Shown: positions 22,839-28,438 of the stretch, piece after piece
Layout of the letters: each line of letters starts with the position of its first letter
Position numbering within the stretch: the stretch's first letter is position 1
Assembly: GCA_002383485.1 (NCBI GenBank)
Contig: DFYY01000001.1
Location: forward strand, 1-28,438
DNA length: 28,438 nt
Direction of reading: 5' to 3'
DNA from: Bacteroidales bacterium UBA4070
GTDB lineage: Bacteria > Bacteroidota > Bacteroidia > Bacteroidales > VadinHA17
Program-made: the position numbers and the translations under genes
The notes under the pieces: generated by a model
Told to the model about the DNA's origin: nothing
What the model saw: the letters and a program-made list of their open reading frames with translations, nothing else
The model's database searches: none

Positions 22839-24158
22839 ATGCAAGCAACAGCACGAATTTACTTTCAGAAGGCCCCGGCAAAGAAAACAAAGGATGATCT
22901 TTGCCCCGTTAAATTATGCGTTACTCATAACCGGGTACGGAAGTATTATTCAATCAATGAGGCCATTAAAGACCATGATTGGCTATACGTCCCTGAAACT
23001 GCAATTGAGAAGATCACATGCGACAGCCCCAGGGGAAAGTACAGGGATATGGCCTTTGAGTATAAAAGAATTACTGACGAAGCGGGGGCAATTATTAACG
23101 GCCTTCGGGAATTCAGTTTCAATCAGTTTGAAGAGGCCTTTTTTCATACTGTGACGGACTGGGACAATGTTTTTACTGCAATGATTGATCACATAAAAGA
23201 ATTGAAATCTGAAGACCGGTTCTCTTATGCCATGTCATTTGAAAGTACATTGAGAGCAATAAAGGAATTTCACCAGGGAAGGGCCTTTGATTACAATTGC
23301 AGACAGAAGGTTGTAAACAGGTATCAGGAATATCTATCAGGCAAGCCGTTGAACTTTGTCGACATTTCGCCTGCGTGGTTAAAGAAATTTGAGAAACATC
23401 TACAGCGGCAGGACAAATCACGATCCACGATTGGAATCTATGTACGGAATCTGAGGGTCCTGTTTAACCTTGCTGTGAATGAGCACAAAGTAAGGGCTGA
23501 AAATCCCTTCAAAAAGCACAAGCCAAAGACAGCTGAAGGCCGCAAAATTGCTCTCACGGCAGAGCAAATCAGTTTGATAGCAAATTATGCCACCAGCGAC
23601 CCGAAAGAGCAGTTTTACCGTGATATGTTCATGTTCTCATTTTTGGGCTGTGGCATGAACCTGACCGACATAGCACGTCTGCGGTTCTCAAATATTGAAG
23701 GCGGGGAAATTGTCTTTGTCCGTAAGAAGACAGAAGCAGAAGAGCAGACAGAAGAGGCTCTGCGGATTCCGATCACAAGGCAGATGCAGACAATTATAGA
23801 CATGCACGGAGTTAAGGCAGTCGGACATGATGCGTTTATCTTTCCGATTCTCCGGCCTGATTGGGATGAAGAGCATAAATTTGCAGGGGTGAGGCAGTTG
23901 GTGAAGCTGGTGAACCATTACGTCAAACAGATTGCAAAGGCCGTTAAAATTGAAGAGAACGTTTCTTCGTATGTGGCCCGTCATTCATGGGCAACTATCT
24001 CAAAGAATACCGGAGCAAGCACGGAATACATTTCAGAACAGCTGGGTCACTCTTCGGTATTGGTAACACGGCCCTATCTCAAAGGGTTTGAAAAGGAAAC
24101 CAGGGAGCAGCAGTCCGGGAAAATTGAAGATGTAGTGTATAACAATAAAGCAATCTGA
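22839..24158 (+). CDS. Tyrosine recombinase (site-specific integrase), Bacteroidetes type
   Basis: A 439-aa integrase. The order is an N-terminal arm-binding domain (MQATARIYFQKAPAKKTKDD..., 1-100), a SAM-like core-binding domain (105-215) and the catalytic domain (236-420). Box II reads YVARHSWATI (Arg381-His382), then LGHSS (402-406), and the nucleophile is Tyr413 in RPYLKGF. The box I arginine is not at its usual place: the region reads FLGCGMNLTDIARL (Asn274), similar to other Bacteroidetes integrases that lack it. The start at 22839 is preferred over an in-frame ATG 18 codons upstream because that overlaps the promoter. It is followed after 1 base by an unknown gene and acts at the adjacent tRNA-Arg site. 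Confidence 0.95.
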   Translation: MQATARIYFQKAPAKKTKDDLCPVKLCVTHNRVRKYYSINEAIKDHDWLYVPETAIEKITCDSPRGKYRDMAFEYKRITDEAGAIINGLREFSFNQFEEAFFHTVTDWDNVFTAMIDHIKELKSEDRFSYAMSFESTLRAIKEFHQGRAFDYNCRQKVVNRYQEYLSGKPLNFVDISPAWLKKFEKHLQRQDKSRSTIGIYVRNLRVLFNLAVNEHKVRAENPFKKHKPKTAEGRKIALTAEQISLIANYATSDPKEQFYRDMFMFSFLGCGMNLTDIARLRFSNIEGGEIVFVRKKTEAEEQTEEALRIPITRQMQTIIDMHGVKAVGHDAFIFPILRPDWDEEHKFAGVRQLVKLVNHYVKQIAKAVKIEENVSSYVARHSWATISKNTGASTEYISEQLGHSSVLVTRPYLKGFEKETREQQSGKIEDVVYNNKAI

Positions 24159-24159
24159 C

Positions 24160-24885
24160 ATGAAGGATATAATCATTGATTACGGCAGGAGTGGAATTAA
24201 TTACTACTATGAAGAGGAGCAGCTTTATACGGAGACAGGGGAGTTGGTCCCGGAGAGCGTAGCCATAATGCTCCATTTCAAAGAAACGGGCAGAACCCCG
24301 CTTGCAACCGGCCGCTTTACACAATTGTTAACTGAAAATCAATTCAGACAGTTTGACCTGTTTCTGGATCAACTGCCGGACAGAGAACGGGAATATCAGA
24401 TCAGAATAGCAATAAAGAGTATTCAGAAACGCATCACGTTGCTGTCAAAAACCGGCTTATCCGGGGGCGAGGGGATTGAACAGGAGATTGCATACGAAAA
24501 TCATTTGAAGGCTTTAGAACTGAGATTACAGGGCAATACGGGCAAAAGCTGGAAAGGGCTTTATGATGACCTCACAACATGGGAGCACATTAAAGACGTA
24601 AGCGAAGAGGATTTCAAGTATGTGATGAATAAGAAGAGACTGCCGGAGGGAAGGGTGAATAAAATCAAATGGACGGGACATTTTCCCGCCTCCCGTTGTG
24701 CTCTGTTCGGGCAGGAATTTGGCTTTAAATGGAAGCAACTTAATGAGTGCTTTGATGCTGGCATTGGCAGGGACGTCAGATCAGGCGACGTTCCTAAGGC
24801 GTACAGATTAGAAAAACCTGAGGGGAAACCAGACCCTCAACTGAGAACGTATAAGGCAATGTTAGAAAAACATAAGATTCAATAA
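24160..24885 (+). CDS. Hypothetical protein, 241 aa, co-transcribed with integrase
   Basis: It starts 1 base after the integrase stop. It is mostly helical and has no signal peptide. Residues about 60-130 look like a coiled or helical region (FRQFDLFLDQLPDREREYQI). The C-terminal third (KIKWTGHFPASRCALFGQEF then GFKWKQLNECFD) resembles the tail region of several Bacteroidetes mobile-element hypothetical proteins that pair with integrases, but I know no function for them. A strong terminator follows 21 bases after the stop, so integrase plus this gene form one transcript. It may help recombination or regulation. Confidence 0.7.
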   Translation: MKDIIIDYGRSGINYYYEEEQLYTETGELVPESVAIMLHFKETGRTPLATGRFTQLLTENQFRQFDLFLDQLPDREREYQIRIAIKSIQKRITLLSKTGLSGGEGIEQEIAYENHLKALELRLQGNTGKSWKGLYDDLTTWEHIKDVSEEDFKYVMNKKRLPEGRVNKIKWTGHFPASRCALFGQEFGFKWKQLNECFDAGIGRDVRSGDVPKAYRLEKPEGKPDPQLRTYKAMLEKHKIQ

Positions 24886-24906
24886 ATAATAATTCCGACA
24901 TGAAGG

Positions 24907-24930
24907 GAGCCTGTTTTTCAGGCTCTTTTT
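24907..24930 (+). terminator. Intrinsic terminator after the integrase operon
   Basis: GAGCCTG and CAGGCTC form a perfect 7-bp stem with loop TTTTT, followed by five T. Confidence 0.9.
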
Positions 24931-24936
24931 ATTTAT

Positions 24937-24975
24937 AACCGATTGAACCGACTAAAAACCGATTGGGATAGTCGG
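24937..24975. repeat. Iteron-like repeats in the control region
   Basis: Three direct copies of AACCGA(TTG/CTA) occur at 24937-24945, 24946-24954 and 24957-24965. The middle one also forms a perfect 7-bp inverted repeat with TAGTCGG (24969-24975). They lie between a terminator and the promoter of the replication operon, so they may be a binding site for a helix-turn-helix regulator or an origin. Which of the two cannot be told. Confidence 0.6.
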
Positions 24976-24993
24976 CTATATTATTGATTATCA

Positions 24994-25025
24994 ATTGCAT
25001 AATTGGTTTCAAGGTTTTATTTTTG
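24994..25025 (+). promoter_or_regulatory. Promoter of the replication operon
   Basis: ATTG (24994-24997) and TATTTTTG (25018-25025), 20 bases apart, fit the Bacteroidetes promoter pattern. The first start codon follows at 25050. Confidence 0.6.
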
Positions 25026-25049
25026 TTTCGTTAACCAATACGAAAAAAC

Positions 25050-25343
25050 ATGTTAAACACATTTGAAACCCTCCCTTTACAAGTCGCAGAGATTGACAAA
25101 AAGCTGGACCGGCTGCTTTCACTTACCGAGGTGAAACCCGATCGTGATTTCCTTATGACGATAGAACAGCTGATGGATTACCTGCCGGAACGTCCTGCCA
25201 GGCAAACTATCTACGGCAAAGTGAATGACAGGCTCATTCCTTTCGAGAAGCACGGCAAGCGGTTGTACTTCAGAAAGAGCACGATTGACACCTGGCTGGC
25301 CGCTGGCCGTCAGATGAACGCTATTGTAAAGCCGCTCCGATAA
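25050..25343 (+). CDS. Helix-turn-helix protein, excisionase (MerR/HTH_17-like) type
   Basis: A 97-aa protein. A short N-terminal coiled coil (QVAEIDKKLDRLLSL) is followed by a winged-helix DNA-binding segment: LMTIEQLMDYLP, then QTIYGKVNDRLIPFEKHGKR and LYFRKSTIDTWLA. This is the typical Bacteroidetes element excisionase-family/HTH_17 pattern ending in R..LYF....I..WL. It may act as excision factor or as the regulator binding the repeats 75-110 bases upstream. The stop TAA overlaps the next ATG (TAATG). Confidence 0.8.
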   Translation: MLNTFETLPLQVAEIDKKLDRLLSLTEVKPDRDFLMTIEQLMDYLPERPARQTIYGKVNDRLIPFEKHGKRLYFRKSTIDTWLAAGRQMNAIVKPLR

Positions 25344-25600
25344 TGAACCCGGAGGTCCGACAATCCCAAATTGTGAATGTTGCGGAGGCATTCCGCAAGT
25401 CTCCTGCTACGATGCTCATGATAGCAAGGCAGACGGGAATTGAAAGGGCCAATATTTGCCGTTACGTTGCGGAAATGCGAAAAGCGGATCGGATCTTCTT
25501 AGTCAGGAAAGGGCTGTGTCCGATCACCAGGCACACTGCGAATTTTTTAACAACCAATGAGGCATTCAGGCAAAGTATTAAAGACTGGACCCTCTTTTAG
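25343..25600 (+). CDS. Small helix-turn-helix protein, 85 aa
   Basis: A basic 85-aa protein with AFRKSPATMLMIARQTGIER then ANICRYVAEMRKADRIFLVRKG. The pattern of two helices with TGI in the turn, a recognition helix (ANICRYVAEM) and a wing (IFLVRKG) is that of a winged helix-turn-helix. The most likely role is DNA binding for replication control. It overlaps the upstream stop codon and is separated from the polymerase-like start by a single base. Confidence 0.65.
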   Translation: MNPEVRQSQIVNVAEAFRKSPATMLMIARQTGIERANICRYVAEMRKADRIFLVRKGLCPITRHTANFLTTNEAFRQSIKDWTLF

Positions 25601-25601
25601 G

Positions 25602-26954
25602 ATGAAGGCAGGACAGACATATTACCAGCTCATGCCGTCGAAGGTTAAGGATTCACTCCACGTGATTGAATCACTGATCCGGCCGGAGATACCGGGATAC
25701 TGCCGGGACTATCTCAAAGAGGTTATTTCAATAGTTGCCTGCCACGTCCGTAAGGATGACGAGGCAACACCGCTGAAGATGAGTTATATTAAAAAGTTGG
25801 TCCCCCAGGGTGACAAATATCTGACAGCCCTCATTGACCTGGGAGTTATTGACCGTACAGGATACTACATACCCGGCCAGTCTGCCTATAAGTACGCATT
25901 TGCAGCAGAGTATGAAAGCAAGTACACATCTTCACCCCTGACAAATGCGAAGTTACAGCGACGTATTGAAGAGGCTTTTAACTCTCTCCGGCAGGAGGCA
26001 ACCCGGTCTGTCCGGGGCCACTCTGAGCAAGTGAAATACCTGAAGCAACTGACCATTGACCCCGGTTTCATGACGTTCATAAATGAGAATTACGCCGCTG
26101 ACCCGGAGGGCTTCAATAGAGTGCTTGCTTCGGCAACACGGATCATTAACGGTGACATATTTTACAGAGTAGATAACACCTCTGGCCGGTTTCATTCAAA
26201 CGTCACCAACTGCCCTAAAGGATTCCGGCCACACCTCCGGGTGAACGGTCAGCCCCTCATCAATATTGATGTTAAAAACTGCCAACCATACCTGAGTACA
26301 ATCATTTTGACTGATCCGCTGAAGGCTTCAATCTTCACAGAAAACCGTGCCTTTGCTATGTTGCTACAATCATTGAAAGTATCACATAATGAAGATGTTA
26401 AAACTTATATCAGTTTAGTGGTTAACGGCACATTCTATGAATATCTCATGCAAGCATTTGCTGCTGAAGGTCTGCACCTGGACCGCTCAGAAACCAAACG
26501 CCAGGTATTGAGAATACTCTTTGCCAGGAACCGGACACCGAAGGATGAAACCAACCGTAAGGCACGGCAGATTTTTAAGAAGAGGTTTCCGACGGTGCAC
26601 CGGATATTCACCAAAGTAAGGGGCAACTCTCCGGGTGACAAATTTACGTCATTCAAAAGGTTTGCAATACTTCTGCAACGCATGGAATCCCACCTCATGC
26701 TGGACGTGGTGCTGAAAAGAATTTACAGGGAGTTGCCCGGAGTTGTAGCAATCACAATTCATGATAGTGTTTTAACGGGAATATTAACAAACAATGTGGA
26801 GGCCGTCCGCAAAATCATCACTGAAGAGTTGACAAACTTTGTCGGATTTCGACCCAACGTCAGTATTGAGGGAATAATAGAGGAAAATAGAGAGGAAAGG
26901 GATGAGAGTATTATAGAGAAACAATACGATGCTACAACCTTTGTAATGAATTAA
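25602..26954 (+). CDS. Family-A-polymerase-like replication protein
   Basis: A 450-aa protein; the start at 25602 follows the previous stop by 1 base and matches the start of the decayed copy at 18863. An N-terminal helical domain (1-110) precedes a region with motifs like those of family A polymerases. GRFHSN (195-200) resembles the GR.H primer-template motif, NIDVKNCQPYLS (221-232) resembles motif A with Asp223, ETKRQVLRILFARN (297-310) resembles the K-containing motif B, and FAILLQRMESHLMLDVVL (354-371) resembles the QG..AD helix. TIHDSVLT (385-392) resembles motif C (HDE in Pol I, HDS in T7 RNA polymerase). No 3'-5' exonuclease domain is present. The assignment is from motif order only; a replication role follows from its place behind the control region. 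Confidence 0.6.
   Translation: MKAGQTYYQLMPSKVKDSLHVIESLIRPEIPGYCRDYLKEVISIVACHVRKDDEATPLKMSYIKKLVPQGDKYLTALIDLGVIDRTGYYIPGQSAYKYAFAAEYESKYTSSPLTNAKLQRRIEEAFNSLRQEATRSVRGHSEQVKYLKQLTIDPGFMTFINENYAADPEGFNRVLASATRIINGDIFYRVDNTSGRFHSNVTNCPKGFRPHLRVNGQPLINIDVKNCQPYLSTIILTDPLKASIFTENRAFAMLLQSLKVSHNEDVKTYISLVVNGTFYEYLMQAFAAEGLHLDRSETKRQVLRILFARNRTPKDETNRKARQIFKKRFPTVHRIFTKVRGNSPGDKFTSFKRFAILLQRMESHLMLDVVLKRIYRELPGVVAITIHDSVLTGILTNNVEAVRKIITEELTNFVGFRPNVSIEGIIEENREERDESIIEKQYDATTFVMN
26734..26828 (+). repeat. 95-bp perfect direct repeat with 19028-19122
   Basis: This is the intact-gene copy of the identical block, covering motif C (HDS) of the polymerase-like protein. See the decayed gene at 18863 for the partner. 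Confidence 0.95.
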
Positions 26955-26965
26955 AGATCAGAGAA

Positions 26966-27205
26966 ATGAATAAAACAAATTTGGCCGAAAAAATTGACGT
27001 GAAAATGCGGAAAAAAGGCAGTCCGCACCTGGTTGTTATCGCTTCCGATCCTGCTGACCTTCACTTCTGCAACGTGGAATTGAGGAAGCTGAAAACAGGG
27101 GCAGTTGTGGGCCGTCACTACATCCTGCGGAGTGATGTGCAGTCTTTCGTGAGCATGTACCGCAGAGATGGCTTTCACCCCGTAGCAGAGGAGGTACAGG
27201 TATGA
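26966..27205 (+). CDS. Small hypothetical protein, 79 aa
   Basis: It starts MNKTNLAEKIDVKMRKKGSP and has a beta-rich centre (HLVVIASDPADLHFC). It has no known family. It follows the polymerase-like gene by 11 bases and overlaps the next gene by 4 bases (ATGA), so it is in the same operon. A histidine and cysteine (HFCN) lie close together, but there is no clear metal site. Confidence 0.6.
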   Translation: MNKTNLAEKIDVKMRKKGSPHLVVIASDPADLHFCNVELRKLKTGAVVGRHYILRSDVQSFVSMYRRDGFHPVAEEVQV

Positions 27206-27453
27206 ACGTCGAACTCATTTCCGAGGCATTGGAGGCCGCAGGCTGCAACGTCAGGTATTATGAACCCTCCTGCATTGTCGTGGCTGGCCGTGCTGTCAGA
27301 TTCAAAGGGAATTGGCTTCACTGTGGCAACTCCGTTCAGTTCATTAAAAGACCCTTCGACATTCTCGACATGCTCCGCCGGAACAAGGTCATCACTCTCG
27401 ACAACCAGCAACGCAGAATTTTTTTTCAAACCATAAATAATAATCAAAAATGA
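27202..27453 (+). CDS. Small hypothetical protein, 83 aa
   Basis: It starts MNVELISEALEAAGCNVRYY and has short beta strands with two cysteines (AAGCNV and LHCGNS) before a helical end. No family was recognised. It overlaps its neighbours on both sides by 4 bases (ATGA), which supports it as a real gene of the operon. Confidence 0.6.
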   Translation: MNVELISEALEAAGCNVRYYEPSCIVVAGRAVRFKGNWLHCGNSVQFIKRPFDILDMLRRNKVITLDNQQRRIFFQTINNNQK

Positions 27454-28076
27454 AGCAAGTACTTATTAATTTAAACAGCGACAATGCCCGCCAGAGCATT
27501 TTAGAAATGAAGAATCAGTGCCGTCTGGCAACAGAACTGATTGCCTCCTATAACAAAATGCCGGTTGTGCCACCTATCGAGACAGCGGGCGATTGTCTGG
27601 AGTTTCTTAAGAACCCAGTAGGATTCATGAACGAGGCAATTATCAACAACTGTGGCCTCACTTTTGGCAAGGCCAAGCCCGACCCCGCTGCGATAGCTGC
27701 CATGTTCAGAATACCTTACTCCGGTATCACGGTCCGGGCTCAGGGTATTCACCTGTCACCCACACAGCTCGGGATGCTGGGCTTCAATGAGGGAGACAAG
27801 ACAGTCTTTTTGATGGCAGAGGCCGAGGATAAGATCATCGAGGGTGCGAAGATATACCTCACCAATGAGGCCGAGATCGAGGAGTATAACAAGCTGCAGA
27901 CGGTCTGCGATTCCTTGAACGACCTGTTTACCCGGTTCAATATCAACGGGTCAGATATCAACTCTGCCGGTCATTCTCTGCCATTCTTTAAGGCGGTACC
28001 GGGGAGCAAGGCCGGTGAAAATTGGAAGCTCTCTCCCGATGTAACCTTCGTGAAGAAGATCGCAAAAACTCTGTAG
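27450..28076 (+). CDS. Hypothetical protein, 208 aa, element operon
   Basis: It starts MKQVLINLNSDNARQSILEM. The N-terminal half is helical; the centre has FRIPYSGITVRAQGIHLSPT, and a later helix has EAEIEEYNKLQTVCDSLNDL. It has no signal peptide, membrane segment or catalytic motif. It overlaps the previous gene (ATGA), and the next start follows by 2 bases. In phage-like elements genes at this position are often structural or packaging accessories, but nothing in the sequence proves this. Confidence 0.65.
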   Translation: MKQVLINLNSDNARQSILEMKNQCRLATELIASYNKMPVVPPIETAGDCLEFLKNPVGFMNEAIINNCGLTFGKAKPDPAAIAAMFRIPYSGITVRAQGIHLSPTQLGMLGFNEGDKTVFLMAEAEDKIIEGAKIYLTNEAEIEEYNKLQTVCDSLNDLFTRFNINGSDINSAGHSLPFFKAVPGSKAGENWKLSPDVTFVKKIAKTL

Positions 28077-28078
28077 TC

Positions 28079-28393
28079 ATGGCAGAAGTAAAAGAGATCG
28101 AGATCCCCTTCTCGCATTGCACCTTCGAGGCGGAAGACCCTGAGAGTATGAAACTCACGGAGATGGATAATATCAAGACCATGACCCTGGGAGTGAAGAA
28201 GCTGAAGATCCCTCTCTTCCCGGAAACCGAATTTATGGCTCTCCGCTTCAGTGATTTGGAGAAGACACCAGACGGGAAGAGTACGGGGATCATCTTCTTT
28301 CTTGATCACCAGAGAGCCCTTGACCACCTCATCACAGAGCTCATGGAGCTGCGTAATCAGTTGTACGGACCACCCCTTGACAACGAGAACTAA
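28079..28393 (+). CDS. Hypothetical protein, 104 aa, element operon
   Basis: The start at 28079 (MAEVKEIEIPFSHCTFEAED) is chosen because it follows the upstream stop by 2 bases; the longer frame would overlap the 208-aa gene by 55 bases. It is an acidic beta-rich protein with a helical C-terminus (HQRALDHLITELMELRNQLY). No family was recognised. The stop TAA overlaps the next ATG (TAATG). Confidence 0.6.
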   Translation: MAEVKEIEIPFSHCTFEAEDPESMKLTEMDNIKTMTLGVKKLKIPLFPETEFMALRFSDLEKTPDGKSTGIIFFLDHQRALDHLITELMELRNQLYGPPLDNEN

Positions 28394-28438
28394 TGGCAGG
28401 AACACCCAAAATCAAAATCGCTGAGCTCGAGATCGAAG
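28393..28438 (+). CDS. Start of another element gene, cut by the window edge
   Basis: ATG overlaps the previous stop (TAATG), and the first 15 codons read MAGTPKIKIAELEIE before the window ends. The coupling makes it likely to be real; its product cannot be judged. Confidence 0.5.
   Translation, partial: MAGTPKIKIAELEIE

Larger units (their letters stand above)
22690..28438. mobile_element. Integrative element inserted in tRNA-Arg, left part (continues past window)
   Basis: The element starts at the truncated tRNA. It holds an integrase, an unknown gene, a terminator, a repeat-rich control region and a long overlapping operon beginning with two helix-turn-helix proteins and a polymerase-like protein. 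The tRNA fragment points its lost 5' half toward the element, which is expected if the element supplied a new 3' end at its other boundary. The right junction with the intact tRNA should lie beyond 28438. It may be a prophage, satellite or small integrative element; no capsid, portal, relaxase or coupling protein is visible in this part. Confidence 0.8.

Noticed and set aside
25557..25601. Longer start of the polymerase-like gene (15 codons upstream)
   Set aside because: It lies inside the preceding helix-turn-helix gene. The decayed copy at 18863 begins at the position equivalent to 25602.

Overview
The window looks chromosomal and comes from a member of the Bacteroidetes, most likely a Bacteroidales relative. 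Three things support this. Upstream regions repeatedly carry the Bacteroidetes promoter -7 box TAnnTTTG, several with a TTG/TTTG element 19-20 bases upstream. The metabolic genes are typical of the group (propionyl/methylmalonyl-CoA carboxyltransferase, NagP-like sugar importer, NahK-like kinase). The integrase is of the Bacteroidetes tyrosine-recombinase type. There is no rRNA, no complete tRNA and no CRISPR array.

Region 1 (1-7.9 kb) is ordinary metabolism. It holds an acyl-CoA carboxyltransferase, then a leftward operon of sugar importer, APH-fold sugar kinase and secreted SGNH esterase. A NagD-like HAD phosphatase is divergent from that operon. Together these suggest salvage of amino sugars. 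A ChaN-like exported protein, the tail of a dead ankyrin gene and two small hypothetical genes follow.

Region 2 (8-18.4 kb) is a type I restriction-modification locus in two blocks. hsdM-hsdS overlap by 4 bases. hsdR is separated from them by a RelQ-like small alarmone synthetase, an AAA+/DUF4143-type ATPase whose promoter is covered by a 10-bp inverted repeat, and a broken antitoxin gene. On the other side of hsdM lie a strong candidate for a structured, terminated ~130-nt RNA and a translationally coupled gene pair resembling DUF6978 and DUF1828, a possible defence or toxin-antitoxin-like module.

Region 3 (18.4-22.6 kb) is a graveyard of mobile DNA. It contains a cut-off Tat-type signal sequence fused into an AP2-domain gene, an internally deleted copy of the polymerase-like gene found in region 4, a compact cassette of overlapping unknown genes (first member DUF5681-like, one member carrying an in-frame TGA), and a PemK/MazF toxin with its partner genes.

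Region 4 (22.64 kb to the end) is an integrative element. A 48-base 3' fragment of tRNA-Arg(ACG), still followed by its own terminator, marks the left junction. The integrase begins 150 bases inside. Beyond it lie an unknown gene, a terminator, a repeat-rich control region, and a tightly overlapping operon that starts with two helix-turn-helix proteins and a 450-aa protein with family-A-polymerase-like motifs, continuing with unknown genes past the window edge. The intact tRNA and the right end should lie outside the window.

The most novel items are the minimal family-A-like polymerase (with a decayed sibling 7.7 kb away that shares a 95-bp identical block), the orphan structured RNA, and the DUF6978/DUF1828 pair. 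All functional assignments come from reading motifs by eye; no database search was possible.
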